From Paracoccaceae bacterium (GTDB lineage: Bacteria > Pseudomonadota > Alphaproteobacteria > Rhodobacterales > Rhodobacteraceae): DNA of 64,000 bases. Below are positions 33,607 to 42,992 of this stretch, piece after piece (position 1 is the stretch's first letter; each line of letters begins with the position of its first letter). The translations under genes were made by a program, and so were the position numbers. The notes beneath the pieces were generated by a model. The model had not been told where the DNA came from. It made no database searches and saw only the letters and a list, made by a program, of their open reading frames with translations. The stretch lies in NCBI GenBank assembly GCA_027489355.1, contig JAIXZY010000054.1, forward strand, positions 1 through 64,000, given 5' to 3'.

Positions 33607-34306
33607 TCCGGGTCTCCTTCAGCCGTTCGCCCATCATCCACTCCACCAACCGGAAATCGAAGGGCGTGTCGATGTCCACACAGCGTTCGGGCGGCATCTC
33701 GAAGGGGATCACCTTGCCCTCGTAAATGGTCTTCGCGCGGCGCAGGTAGTCCGGATTCACCACATAGGTCGAGGCCGCGTGTTCCCAGACTTTCGGCGCC
33801 GCCTGCCGCGACCAGACGCCCCCCGGCAGTTCCTTGGAAACTTTCAGGCCGCCATCCTCCCGAAGCTCCACAAGGTTGAAATAGGGATTCTTTCGTGCCT
33901 CGCAGACGCTCATCACCATGTCGGGATGTTCGATTTCGTAAAGGTTCAAGGCGGCGTCGATGTCCTGTGGCAACCGCAGGGGCGAGGTGCAGTCGAGGTC
34001 GAGGAAGGCCGAGACCGGCCCCAGCATTGCCTCGGAGGCCGCGAGCGCGTGCTGCCAGACGCCCCATTTCGGCGCCGCGTCTGTGGACAGCTCCGCCGGG
34101 CGCAGACCGATGGCCAGCGCGCCCTTGGCAACCGCATGGGCATAGATCGCCTCGTCGTCGGTCGACACCACCACCGCGCCCACGCGCGGATTGGCGAAAA
34201 GCTGGTCCAGCGACCAGTCGATCAGGGGCTTGCCGCAGAGCGGACGGAAGTTCTTGCCCGGCACGCCCTTCGACCCCTTGCGCGCCCCGATATGCCCAAG
34301 GATCAT
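33599..34306 (-). CDS. neuA: CMP-nonulosonic acid synthetase (NeuA/PtmB-like)
   Basis: Activates a nonulosonic acid with CTP to give the CMP-sugar donor. The 235-aa protein has the cytidylyltransferase signature GARKGSKGVPGKNFRPLCGKPL (residues about 7-28), VVVSTDDEAIYAHA, DLDCTSPLRLPQDID and the C-terminal VDIDTPFDFRLVEW metal-binding region. The ATG at 34306 has a strong AAGGAGGGA upstream, so the longer frame to 34384 is rejected. Whether the substrate is Neu5Ac, legionaminate or another acid is not decided by sequence. It leads a three-gene minus-strand operon convergent on neuB-neuC. Confidence 0.88.
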   Translation of the reverse strand: MILGHIGARKGSKGVPGKNFRPLCGKPLIDWSLDQLFANPRVGAVVVSTDDEAIYAHAVAKGALAIGLRPAELSTDAAPKWGVWQHALAASEAMLGPVSAFLDLDCTSPLRLPQDIDAALNLYEIEHPDMVMSVCEARKNPYFNLVELREDGGLKVSKELPGGVWSRQAAPKVWEHAASTYVVNPDYLRRAKTIYEGKVIPFEMPPERCVDIDTPFDFRLVEWMMGERLKETRND

Positions 34307-34350
34307 CGCATCCCTCCTTTTTGCGCCAAGCCTTAGCGCGTCGGCGCGGG

Positions 34351-35751
34351 CTATGCCAGCGCCGGAGGGCGGCGCTGCGGCCATTCGGTCGCGCGGTGCC
34401 AGGCTTGCCCGATGCCGAGCACGCCCATGTCGTCCCCGGACCGTCCGATGATCTGCATCCCCGTCGGCAGGCCCGTGTCCGAGAATCCCACCGGAACCGA
34501 CAGCGCCGGCAGGCCGATCAGGCTGGCCGGGACGACGACCTCCATCCAGCGGTGATAGGTGTCCATCTGCCGCCCGGCGATCTCCTGCGGCCAGCGCCAG
34601 TCGGCGGGGAAGGGCCAGACCTGGGCCGAGGGCAGCACGACGGCGTCATAGCGGTGGAAAAGCCGCGCGGCATGGGCGTGCCAACGGCTGCGGATCACGC
34701 TGGCCTCATACACCGCCTGGGCCGACAGGCCCATGCCCTGCTCGATCTCCCAGATCGTCTCGGGCTTGGTCAGCGCGCGCTTCGCCGGGTCCTCGGCCAG
34801 GGCACGCTTGCTGCCCGCGTTCATCATGGCTCGCAAGGTGACCCAGGCGGACCAGAGCTTTTCGGCCGGGAAGGGTGGCGGAAGCGGCTCGACCACCGCA
34901 CCCATCTCCTCCATCTGCCGCAGCGCCGCCTCGCACAGCGGCAGGATGCCGGGCTCCATCGCATAGGCGCCGCCCCAGTCGGCCAGCCAGCCGATCCGGC
35001 AGCCGCGCAGGTCGCGGTCCAGCCGCAAGTCCGGCACCCCGCGGGGGAAGGGGACTTCGGAGTTCTCGCCAGCAAGCACCAGCAGCAGCCGCGCCACATC
35101 CTCGACCGTACGGCCCATCGGGCCTTCGGTGGACATGGTGGACAGGTAGGTGTCGCCCTCGGCATCCTGCGGGACCAGCCCCCAGGTCGGCCGAAAGCCA
35201 TAGACGTTGCAGAACGCGGCCGGGTTGCGCAAGCTGCCCATCATGTCCGACCCGTCCGCGACCCATGCCATCCGCGTCGCCAGCGCCGCCGCCGCCCCGC
35301 CCGAGGACCCGCCTGCGCTGCGCGAAAGGTCGTAGGGGTTCCGCGTGACCCCGAAGATCGGGTTGAAGGAATGCGACCCCTGGCCCCATTCCGGCACATT
35401 GGTCTTGGCCGCGATGACTGCCCCCGACGCGCGCAGCCGCGCGGCCACCAGGTCATCCTTCAGGGGCACATGGTCACGGTAAAGCGGCGAGCCCCAGGTG
35501 GTCCGCACTCCCTCGGTGGCCACCAAATCCTTGACCGCAAAGGGAAACCCATGCAGCCAGCCCTGCGGTGCCACGTCGTCCAGCGCCCGCGCCTCGGCCA
35601 TCAGCTCGTCAGGATCGCGCTGCGACACCACGGCATTCACTGCCGGATTGACCGCCGCAACCTGCGCCAGCCACGCCGCCATCACCTCGGACGGGGCCAC
35701 CTTGCGCGCGTGTATCGCCGCCGAAAGCACCGTCGCCGACCACTGCAGCAT
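34351..35751 (-). CDS. Amidase-signature family hydrolase (1)
   Basis: A 466-aa amidase with the Ser-cisSer-Lys triad: Lys in PFAVKDLVATEG and the glycine/serine stretch SAGGSSGGAAAALA. DGSDMMGSLRNPAAFCNVYGFRPTWGLVP is typical of the family, and the C-terminus has SLIGLPALSVPVGF. The substrate is unknown. It is last in the minus-strand operon amidase-ATPase-permease-permease-binding protein-amidase, separated from the binding-protein gene by 71 nt containing a hairpin. The same frame runs on to 36531 as an antisense artefact. The ATG at 35751 has AGAAAG before it. Confidence 0.9.
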   Translation of the reverse strand: MLQWSATVLSAAIHARKVAPSEVMAAWLAQVAAVNPAVNAVVSQRDPDELMAEARALDDVAPQGWLHGFPFAVKDLVATEGVRTTWGSPLYRDHVPLKDDLVAARLRASGAVIAAKTNVPEWGQGSHSFNPIFGVTRNPYDLSRSAGGSSGGAAAALATRMAWVADGSDMMGSLRNPAAFCNVYGFRPTWGLVPQDAEGDTYLSTMSTEGPMGRTVEDVARLLLVLAGENSEVPFPRGVPDLRLDRDLRGCRIGWLADWGGAYAMEPGILPLCEAALRQMEEMGAVVEPLPPPFPAEKLWSAWVTLRAMMNAGSKRALAEDPAKRALTKPETIWEIEQGMGLSAQAVYEASVIRSRWHAHAARLFHRYDAVVLPSAQVWPFPADWRWPQEIAGRQMDTYHRWMEVVVPASLIGLPALSVPVGFSDTGLPTGMQIIGRSGDDMGVLGIGQAWHRATEWPQRRPPALA

Positions 35752-35757
35752 GGCTTT

Positions 35758-35780
35758 CTCTTCTGCAAATATCCTGCGGT
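35758..35780 (-). repeat. Dispersed motif, family IV (diverged copy)
   Basis: On the minus strand CCGCAGGATATTTGCAGAAG precedes GAGAAA and the amidase start. It is a diverged copy of the GGCGGGRATATTTGCAGAAG element at 45088. Here it may also supply the purine-rich ribosome-binding stretch. Confidence 0.45.
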
Positions 35781-35781
35781 G

Positions 35782-35806
35782 GTCCGGGGGTGCAAAACCC
35801 CCGGAC
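35782..35806. terminator. Hairpin between binding-protein gene and amidase
   Basis: GTCCGGGGGT stem (35782-35791), loop GCAAA, ACCCCCGGAC (35797-35806), a perfect 10-bp stem. No T-run follows, so it may limit read-through into the amidase or protect the 3' end of the highly expressed binding-protein mRNA. Confidence 0.5.
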
Positions 35807-35822
35807 GGTGGGCAAGTGGACC

Positions 35823-36851
35823 CTACTTCTGCAACTCGGTCCAGATTGCCGTGATGTAATCCAGCGACTTGCCGGTGCAGGTCGGCAGGAAGTGCCCGGC
35901 AGACTTGAACTCTTCGGGGATCACCACCTCGGGCGCGGTCTTCATGTCTTCCGGCATGAACTGTTCCGACCCGGAAATCCCGTTGGCATAGCGCGCAAAG
36001 CTGGAGATCAGCGCGGCGTTCTCGGGCAGCATGATGAAGTCCAGGAACTTGTACGCCTCCTCGACGTTCTTCGCGTCCGACAAGAGCGCAACCGAATCCA
36101 TGAACAGCGGGTAGCCTTCCTTCGGGTAGCCGTACTGCACGTCGCCGTTGGTGTTGGCGCGGACCCGCATGGTCGACCCGTTCCAGTTGACCGAAGCCGC
36201 CCAGTCCCCGTTGGACAGGCGTTCCGTGGCACCGTAGTCCATGCTGATCCAGTTGGGCTTGGCGGCCAGAAGGACGTCGCGCGCCTTCTTCATGATCTCC
36301 GGGTCTTCGCTGCACGGCTCGCCGCCGACATACATCGTGGCGAGGCTCACGACGTCGTTCATCTCGGGCACGACGTTGATCTTGCCGACCAGTTCCGGCG
36401 GCACGTCCAGGAACACGGCCGAGGTGTTGATGTCGCCCGAATAAACCTTGGTGTTCACCGCAATCCCGGTCGAGCCCCACTGCCACGGAATGGTGAACTT
36501 GCGGCCCGGGTCCCAGGCCACGTCCATCCATTCCGGCGCGATGTTCTTGTGATTGGGAAGCTTGGACAGGTCCAGTTCCTGGATCAGGCCCTTCTCGACC
36601 CAGATCGGCACGTAGTTAGCCGAGGGCACCACGAGGTCGAAGCCCGAGCCCCCGGCCTCGACCTTGGCAAGCGCCACGTCGTTGCTGTCATAGTCGGTGA
36701 CGGTGACCTTGATCCCGGTCTCCTTCTCGAACTTGTCAAGCAGTTCCTGCGACGTGTAGTTGCCCCAGTTGTAAAGCTGCAGCTCGCCCTCGGCAGCTGC
36801 CAGGCTTGCCGAGGCAAGGACCATCGCGGTCGCGGACAGAAGGTACTTCAT
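35823..36851 (-). CDS. Polyamine-type ABC transporter substrate-binding protein
   Basis: A 342-aa periplasmic solute-binding protein (PotD/PotF class) with a signal peptide (MKYLLSATAMVLASASLAAA). The mature start EGELQLYNWGNYTSQELLDKFEKETGIKVTVTDYDSND is the PotD/F signature. FDLVVPSANYVPI, IPWQWGSTGIAVN and LFMDSVALLSDAKNVEEAYKFLDFIM follow. It binds putrescine or spermidine-like cations in the known family; the exact ligand is inferred. It lies between the second permease and amidase 1. Confidence 0.92.
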   Translation of the reverse strand: MKYLLSATAMVLASASLAAAEGELQLYNWGNYTSQELLDKFEKETGIKVTVTDYDSNDVALAKVEAGGSGFDLVVPSANYVPIWVEKGLIQELDLSKLPNHKNIAPEWMDVAWDPGRKFTIPWQWGSTGIAVNTKVYSGDINTSAVFLDVPPELVGKINVVPEMNDVVSLATMYVGGEPCSEDPEIMKKARDVLLAAKPNWISMDYGATERLSNGDWAASVNWNGSTMRVRANTNGDVQYGYPKEGYPLFMDSVALLSDAKNVEEAYKFLDFIMLPENAALISSFARYANGISGSEQFMPEDMKTAPEVVIPEEFKSAGHFLPTCTGKSLDYITAIWTELQK

Positions 36852-36871
36852 CGGTCGTCTCCCAGTTTGTG

Positions 36872-37675
36872 TCAGTCTTTGTTGCGCGTCAGAAGGAAGA
36901 AGGCGGTGAGCAGGACAACCGTCACCCCCAGAAGCATGGTCGAGATCGCATTGACCTCGGGCGTGAAGGCGCGGCGCAACTGGCCCAGCATGTAGGTGGG
37001 CAGCGTGTCCTGCCCGCCGGACTTCACGAACTCGGTAATCACCACGTCGTCGAGGCTGATCACGAAGGCGAGCATGGCCCCCGCCATGATCCCCGGTGCC
37101 AGAAGCGGCAGCGTCACCCGCCGGAAGGTCTGCCAGGGACTGGCGTAAAGGTCCGCCGCCGCCGTTTCCAGCGCAAGGTCCATGCTTTCCAGACGCGCCC
37201 GGATCGGCAGGTAGGCGAAGGGGATGCAGAAGGCGGTGTGCGCCGCGATCAGGTAGCCAAGCCCCTGGTAGCCGGTCGCCACCTTGATGATCCCGAAGAA
37301 GATCAGCAGCGCCACGGCGGTCACGATCTCGGGCACCATCAGGGGCTGGTTGATCATCACATAGATGAAGGTCTGTCCCCGGAATTCCCGCCGCCGGGTG
37401 GTGCCAAGCGCGGCCAGCGTTGCCAGGATCGTCGACAGGAACGCCGCCGAAACCCCGATGATCAGCGACCGCATGGTTGCGGCCTTCACGTCGGCATTGT
37501 CCCAGGCATCCGCGTACCAGTGCAGTGACAGTCCGCCCCAGGTCGCGACCGAGTTCGAGTCATTGAAGGAAAAGACCACCAGCGTGACGATGGGCAGATA
37601 AAGGATCACGAAGGCCGCCACGGCCACGGTGGCAAAGCCTGGCAGGCGGCTGATCTCGAACCCGCGCTCAGCCAT
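36872..37675 (-). CDS. Polyamine-type ABC transporter permease (PotI/PotC-like)
   Basis: A 267-aa inner-membrane permease with six predicted helices. The EAA loop (about residues 165-190: ETAAADLYASPWQTFRRVTLPLLAPGI) contacts the ATPase. The start IVTLVVFSFNDSNSVATWGG is typical of PotC/PotI. The ATG at 37675 overlaps the preceding permease stop by 8 nt; an upstream in-frame ATG (37717) lies well inside that gene and is less likely. Confidence 0.92.
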   Translation of the reverse strand: MAERGFEISRLPGFATVAVAAFVILYLPIVTLVVFSFNDSNSVATWGGLSLHWYADAWDNADVKAATMRSLIIGVSAAFLSTILATLAALGTTRRREFRGQTFIYVMINQPLMVPEIVTAVALLIFFGIIKVATGYQGLGYLIAAHTAFCIPFAYLPIRARLESMDLALETAAADLYASPWQTFRRVTLPLLAPGIMAGAMLAFVISLDDVVITEFVKSGGQDTLPTYMLGQLRRAFTPEVNAISTMLLGVTVVLLTAFFLLTRNKD

Positions 37676-38582
37676 GACCCTGGCTCCGGTCCCGGTTGGC
37701 GACGCGGACATAGACAAGAAGTGCGGCCATGACGATCAGCAGAAGCAGCACCGACAGAGCAGCCCCCAAAGGCCAGTTCTTGCCTTGCAGGAACTGCAGC
37801 TCGATGAAGTTGCCGATCATCATCTTCTTGCCCCCGCCCAGGATGCGCGGCGTCACATAGGCGCCAAGCGAGGGGACGAAGACCAGGATCGACCCCGCGA
37901 TGATGCCCGGTTTCACGATAGGCAGGATCACCCGGCGCAAGGTGGTCCAGCGGCTGGCGTAAAGGTCGTAGGCCGCCTCCAGAAGCCGCATGTCGAAACG
38001 CTCGATCGTGGCGTACAGCGGCAGGACCATCAGGGGCAGGTAGACATAGGTCATCCCGATCAGCACCGCGCCTTCGGTGTAGTTGATCTGCAGCGGCGCA
38101 TCGATCACCCCCAGCATGAGAAGCACCGTGTTCAGGATGCCCTCGTTGCGGATCACCTCGTTGATCGCGAAGGTGCGGATCAGCAGGTTGGTCCAGAAGG
38201 GGATTGTGATCAGGAACAGCCACATCGCGCGTTGCTGTGCGGGCCGGGTGGCGATGAACCAGGCCGTTGGAAAGCCGATGGCAAAGGCCAGCAGCGTCGT
38301 GGTCAGCGACAGCCAGACCGACCGCCAGAAGATCGTCAGGTGCGCGTCGGCCAGCGCGTACTTCTCTTCGAAGATGTCATAGGTCAGGAAGATGCCCTTC
38401 CAGCCCTCGAGGCTGAACTCCCGGATGATGCCGCCAGTGTCGTTCGCGGTCAGGAAGGAATACCACACGACGATCAGCAGCGGACCCGAGGCGGCGAGCG
38501 CCAGCACGATCAGCGCCGGGGCCGAGAGCAGCCAGCCGTTGCGGGCCGAGCTTCGAACGGCGTTTTCCTCGGCCGGGCTCAT
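37668..38582 (-). CDS. Polyamine-type ABC transporter permease (PotH/PotB-like)
   Basis: A 304-aa permease, first of the pair. Six helices and the EAA motif EAAYDLYASRWTTLRRVILPIVKPGI are present. The periplasmic loop after helix 1 is long, as in PotB/PotH. The ATG overlaps the ATPase stop as TGATG. It works with the neighbouring permease, ATPase and binding protein as one importer. Confidence 0.92.
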   Translation of the reverse strand: MSPAEENAVRSSARNGWLLSAPALIVLALAASGPLLIVVWYSFLTANDTGGIIREFSLEGWKGIFLTYDIFEEKYALADAHLTIFWRSVWLSLTTTLLAFAIGFPTAWFIATRPAQQRAMWLFLITIPFWTNLLIRTFAINEVIRNEGILNTVLLMLGVIDAPLQINYTEGAVLIGMTYVYLPLMVLPLYATIERFDMRLLEAAYDLYASRWTTLRRVILPIVKPGIIAGSILVFVPSLGAYVTPRILGGGKKMMIGNFIELQFLQGKNWPLGAALSVLLLLIVMAALLVYVRVANRDRSQGHG

Positions 38583-39646
38583 CAGTCTTCCACCCGCTGC
38601 ACGGCGCCGTCGGCGAAGCGGATGCTGACGGCCTGGCCTTCGCTGAGGCCTGCCTCGCCCGAGGCCGGGCTTTGCAGTCGCGCCACGACCTCGGTGCCGT
38701 CGGCCAGGGCCAGGTGGCAATGCGTGTCGGTGCCGAAATAGACCAGCGTCTTCACCTTCGCCTGCAACCCGCCGTCGCCCGGCGCGCCGAGCCGCAGCTG
38801 CTCGGGCCGGACGCTGACCGTGGCCTGTCCGCCGGCCGTCAGGCCCGGGACCTCGATCCGCTCGCCCGTGGTCAGGCGCAGGCCGCCGTCCTCGGCCGTG
38901 CCGGTCAGGAAGTTCGTCTCGCCGATGAAGCTGGCCACGAAGCGGTTGCGGGGATGGATGTAGATGTCCTTCGCCGTGCCGACCTGCTGGATATTGCCCG
39001 CGCTCATCACCGCGATGCGGTCGGACATGGTCAGGGCTTCTTCCTGGTCATGGGTGACGAAGATGAAAGTGATCCCGGTTTCCAGCTGAAGCCGCTTCAG
39101 CTCGATCTGCATCTCTTTCCGCAGCTTCAGGTCCAGCGCGGACAGCGGTTCGTCCAGAAGCAACACCTTCGGCTGCGGTGCCAGCGCCCGGGCCAGCGCC
39201 ACCCGCTGCTGCTGCCCGCCCGAAAGCTGGCTGGTCTTGCGTCCCGCCATCGCCTCAAGCTTCACAAGCGCCAGCATCTGCGCCGTGCGCGCCTTGACCT
39301 CGGCGGACGGTTTCCCCAGCATTTCAAGCCCGAAGGCGATGTTCTGCGCCACGGTCAGGTGCGGAAACAGCGCGTAGCTCTGGAACACCGTGTTCACTGG
39401 CCGCTTGTTCGGCGGCAGCACGGTGATGTCCGCGCCATCCAAAAGGATCGTGCCATCGGTCGGCATCTCGAACCCTGCGATCAGGCGCAGAAGCGTCGTC
39501 TTGCCGCAGCCCGAGGGGCCAAGAAGCGTGAAGAACTCTCCCCGCCGAATGTCTACCGAAACGTCGTCCAGCGCCCGCACGGTGGCGGCACCCTGCCCGA
39601 AGGCCTTCACGACATTCCGGGCCGAGATCGTCACCTCATCGGTCAC
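38582..39646 (-). CDS. Polyamine-type ABC transporter ATP-binding protein (PotA/PotG-like)
   Basis: A 354-aa ATPase with Walker [10 protein letters not shown] (residues about 40-48), Q-loop, signature [15 protein letters not shown], Walker [14 protein letters not shown] and H-loop [16 protein letters not shown]. The C-terminal TOBE/OB domain (about 240-354) typical of PotA/MalK-type ATPases follows. It powers the adjacent permeases. It is second in the operon after amidase 2. Confidence 0.94.
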   Translation of the reverse strand: MTDEVTISARNVVKAFGQGAATVRALDDVSVDIRRGEFFTLLGPSGCGKTTLLRLIAGFEMPTDGTILLDGADITVLPPNKRPVNTVFQSYALFPHLTVAQNIAFGLEMLGKPSAEVKARTAQMLALVKLEAMAGRKTSQLSGGQQQRVALARALAPQPKVLLLDEPLSALDLKLRKEMQIELKRLQLETGITFIFVTHDQEEALTMSDRIAVMSAGNIQQVGTAKDIYIHPRNRFVASFIGETNFLTGTAEDGGLRLTTGERIEVPGLTAGGQATVSVRPEQLRLGAPGDGGLQAKVKTLVYFGTDTHCHLALADGTEVVARLQSPASGEAGLSEGQAVSIRFADGAVQRVED

Positions 39647-39719
39647 GGCCGCCCCCTCGTATTCCCCGTTTGATCATATTGAGCCGCAGGTCTGTTCGCT
39701 GACAAGCGATTCCTTCCCC

Positions 39720-41168
39720 TCACCCCGCCATCGGCGCGCGCCTGCCCGCCCAGGGGGCAGCCCGCTCGATTTCCGCACAGAGCGCGATCAGATCCTCGTC
39801 CTGCCCGTAGGCCGCGGCGAGATGGACGCCGATCGGCAGGCCCGAAGCGGACCAGCCCAGCGGGACCGAGGCCGCCGGCTGCCCCGAGGCATTGAACACC
39901 GCGCAGAAGGGGGAATAGGCGAAAATGCCGTTCGGACCGACGCGATAGCCGACATAGTCTTCGGTATCGTGGCTGAAGCGGCCCACTGTCGCAGGGGGTT
40001 CGGCCAGCGTGGCCGACAGCAGGATGTCCGGCCCCGCGCCGCTTTCGGGCTGGAAGAACCCCGCCATCTGCCGCCCGAAGGCATGGATCTCGCCCACCGC
40101 CTGCAGGTAGCGCGTCGGATGCAGGGTCTGCGCATAGGTCCAGGCGCCGCGGCCCACGCCCTCGACCTCGTCTGCGGTGGGGGCGCGGTCGCCCAGCTTT
40201 GACCGGATCGACAGCGCCGAGCCGACGCCGACGATGTCCGTCCAGGCCCGCATCATCATCGGAACGTCCGCCGTGGGCCGGGACGGTTCCACCACATGCC
40301 CCAGGTTTTCCAGAAGCCGTCCCGCCGCGCGCACCGCCTCGGCCACCTCGGGATGGATCGGCTCGCCGGTGAAGGTCGTGTCACAGATCGCCACGCGCAG
40401 CCGCCGCGGCGGGCGCGAGATCGCCGCCGCGTGGCCCCGGCCCAGCGGCGGCGCCACGTAGGGCGCGCCAAGGTCCGGCCCCGCGCAGGCGTCCAGCATC
40501 ACTGCCGTGTCGCGCACCGACCGCGTGAGGAAGCCGTCGATCGCCATTCCCGCCCAGCCTTCGCCCGCATAAGGCCCGTCCGGCAGCCGCGCCCGGGTCG
40601 GCTTGAACCCGAACAGCCCGCAGGACGAGGCCGGGATCCGCACCGACCCGCCCCCGTCCGAGCCATGCGCGAAGGAGACGATTCCCGCCGCCACCGCCGC
40701 CCCCGCACCGCCGGAAGAGCCGCCCGGCGTATGCTGCAGGTTCCACGGGCTCCGCGTCGGCCCGCCATAGACTGCCGCCTCGGTCGCCGCCCCGACGCCG
40801 CCTTCGGGCGAGGTGGTCCGCCCGAAGGTCACGACGCCCGTCGCCTTCATTCTCGCGAAGATCGCCGAATCCTGGCCATAGACCATGTTTGCGAACAGAC
40901 GCGAGCCATTGTGCGAAGGGAAATCCTTCGCCTCGGCCCCCAGGTCCTTGATCAGGAAGGGAACGCCACGGAACGGCCCGTGCGGCAGACCCTCGGCGAT
41001 GGCCTTCCGCGCCACGCCTTCCTGCACAAGGACCACCGCGTTCAGCGCCGGATTGCGTGCCTCGACGGCCGCCAGCGCCGCGTCCAGAAGCTCGCTTGGC
41101 GAGACCTCGCCAGCCGCCACCAAAGCGGCCAGAGCGGTTGCATCCGCCGCGCCCAGATCTCCGATCAT
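39720..41168 (-). CDS. Amidase-signature family hydrolase (2)
   Basis: A 482-aa amidase with Lys in [12 protein letters not shown], the Ser/Gly region [17 protein letters not shown] and [32 protein letters not shown], the canonical signature with catalytic Ser-cisSer. It is clearly divergent from amidase 1. It is the first gene of the transporter operon (73-nt gap to the ATPase). Together they suggest uptake and hydrolysis of an amide- or polyamine-containing nutrient (inference). Confidence 0.9.
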   Translation of the reverse strand: MIGDLGAADATALAALVAAGEVSPSELLDAALAAVEARNPALNAVVLVQEGVARKAIAEGLPHGPFRGVPFLIKDLGAEAKDFPSHNGSRLFANMVYGQDSAIFARMKATGVVTFGRTTSPEGGVGAATEAAVYGGPTRSPWNLQHTPGGSSGGAGAAVAAGIVSFAHGSDGGGSVRIPASSCGLFGFKPTRARLPDGPYAGEGWAGMAIDGFLTRSVRDTAVMLDACAGPDLGAPYVAPPLGRGHAAAISRPPRRLRVAICDTTFTGEPIHPEVAEAVRAAGRLLENLGHVVEPSRPTADVPMMMRAWTDIVGVGSALSIRSKLGDRAPTADEVEGVGRGAWTYAQTLHPTRYLQAVGEIHAFGRQMAGFFQPESGAGPDILLSATLAEPPATVGRFSHDTEDYVGYRVGPNGIFAYSPFCAVFNASGQPAASVPLGWSASGLPIGVHLAAAYGQDEDLIALCAEIERAAPWAGRRAPMAG

Positions 41169-41254
41169 TGTCTTCCCCTTGCTTGACCGGCACCAACCTG
41201 CGGCCCCCGCGCGCGCTGGTCATGTCCGTCACCGACATCCGCAGCCAAGATGCG

Positions 41255-42964
41255 TCAGGCGCGGAACAGCTCTGCCAGCACGCCCCGCAACGTCTCGGGC
41301 AGGATCGGCTTTGGCAGGAAGCCGTCCAGCCGCTCGCTCAGCGTGTCGTCGCGCCGGATCGAGACCACGTCGGCCGTCATCGCCACCACCGGGATCTTGC
41401 TGCCGTGCGCCTCGCGGATGCGGAACAAAGTCTCCTGGCCGTCCATTCCGGGCATCATCATGTCCAGAAGCACCGCGTCGATCCCGCCTTGCGCGAGGCG
41501 CGCCAGGGCTTCCGGGCCGCTGGCCGCCTCGACCACCCGGATGCCCGAGGCCGCAAGCAGTTGCCCCGCGACCAGCCGGTTCGTCGCGATGTCGTCGACC
41601 ACCAGGATCACCCGGTCCCGCAGGTCGGGAAGGTCCACCGCTTCCTGCCTTGCCTGGACTTCGGGCGCGGGGATGGTCAGGCGGAAGGTTGTGCCCTGTC
41701 CGACGGGCACCAGCACCAGGTCCCCGCCCATCTGCCGCGCCACCGCGCGGCTGATGGCCAGGCCCAGGCCGACGCCGGGCGTATCGTCCGACCCCCGGAA
41801 GAAGGGCTCGAACACTCGGTCCTGCAGGGCGGGAGGGATGCCCTCGCCCTGATCCGCCACGTCGATCTGCAGCCGTCCCTTGGGATAGCGCACCGTCACC
41901 GTCACCGCCCCGCGCGAGGAATGTTTCAAGGCGTTGCCGATCAGGTTGCCCAGGCATTGCCGCACGCGCTGGCTGTCGACCATCACCACGGCGGGCACAT
42001 CCCGCTCGATCCCGACTGTCAACGTCCGCCCCTGGTTGCGCGCCTGCAGTTCGAAGACCAGAAGGCTTGCCGACAGTTCCGGCCGCAGCGCCACCGCGCG
42101 CGAAGTGACGGCCACCCGTCCCTCGGTGAGCGCCGAGTAGTCCACCGCATCGTCCAGCATCACCGCCAGGTCCCGTGCCGAGGTCGCCACGGTGCGCAGC
42201 CGCTGCCGGGAGGAACCCGCAGCGTTGGCCGCCTCGATCTCCACCAGGCCGATCACCGCGTTCAACGGAGTCCGCAGTTCGTGGCTGATCTGCGCCAGGA
42301 ACTGCCCCTTTGCGGCACTCGCCGCCTTTGCCGCCGCGGCAGCCTCGGCCCCGGCGCGGTGCAGGCGGTTGTTCGAGATCATCGCCGTGGCCGCGTAACC
42401 CAGGCCGACCAGCGCCGTGGCGGTCGAGACGACAAGCCCCAGCCAGTCGCCCCGCTGCAGCCAGTGCAGGCCATTGAAGCCAAGCGCCACCGCGCCCACG
42501 GTTGCCATGCCCACGATGCCAAGCGGTAGATGGATCGACCGAACCGAGGTCAGGTGCAGAAGGGATCCCATGACCAGACCGACGGCAACTGACTTCGCAT
42601 AGGGGTCGTCCTGCAACCAGACGAGCCCCGCCGCCGAGATCAGCGCGGCCTCCATCGGGACCAGACTGGCCAGATACAGCCGGTAGCGCAGCGGCGAGCG
42701 CAGTGGGTCCAGACCGTCCAGAAGGCGCTGCGAGACGATCTCGCCCCCCACCTCGACCAGGAACAGCGCCACCATGATCCAGGGCGAGACGTATTGCGCG
42801 CAGATCGTATAGGCCAGCGCCATGAGCAGCAGCCGCACCGCAACCTCGCCGCGCAGGATGCGGCATTGCCGCGCAAGTTCGTCCCTCAGCCGCTCACCGT
42901 CGGCCGTGGACAAGGTGGAGAGGCGGACAGGCAAGCGCGCACCAACGGGTTGTAACCGGCGCAC
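41255..42964 (-). CDS. Membrane hybrid histidine kinase/response regulator
   Basis: A two-component sensor of about 569 aa. An N-terminal block of about six helices (residues about 35-215) has no obvious extracellular domain. HisKA follows with H228 (FLAQISHELRTPLNAVIG). The HATPase domain has N-box NLIGNALKHS, DQGEGIPP and GVGLGLAISRAVARQMGG. A C-terminal receiver carries phospho-acceptor D501 (VLLDMMMPGMDG) and Lys in FLPKP. The start is uncertain; I chose the GTG at 42964 as the first after the DUF6476 stop. No output regulator is adjacent, and the signal is unknown. Confidence 0.85.
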   Translation of the reverse strand: MRRLQPVGARLPVRLSTLSTADGERLRDELARQCRILRGEVAVRLLLMALAYTICAQYVSPWIMVALFLVEVGGEIVSQRLLDGLDPLRSPLRYRLYLASLVPMEAALISAAGLVWLQDDPYAKSVAVGLVMGSLLHLTSVRSIHLPLGIVGMATVGAVALGFNGLHWLQRGDWLGLVVSTATALVGLGYAATAMISNNRLHRAGAEAAAAAKAASAAKGQFLAQISHELRTPLNAVIGLVEIEAANAAGSSRQRLRTVATSARDLAVMLDDAVDYSALTEGRVAVTSRAVALRPELSASLLVFELQARNQGRTLTVGIERDVPAVVMVDSQRVRQCLGNLIGNALKHSSRGAVTVTVRYPKGRLQIDVADQGEGIPPALQDRVFEPFFRGSDDTPGVGLGLAISRAVARQMGGDLVLVPVGQGTTFRLTIPAPEVQARQEAVDLPDLRDRVILVVDDIATNRLVAGQLLAASGIRVVEAASGPEALARLAQGGIDAVLLDMMMPGMDGQETLFRIREAHGSKIPVVAMTADVVSIRRDDTLSERLDGFLPKPILPETLRGVLAELFRA

Positions 42965-42992
42965 GACAGTAGCCTGAAGGCTGTGGCGTCGG

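Noticed and set aside
33895-35859. 654-codon plus-strand frame opposite the CMP-synthetase and amidase
   Set aside because: Antisense to well-supported genes, Arg/Pro/His-rich, no motif. It is an artefact of high GC.
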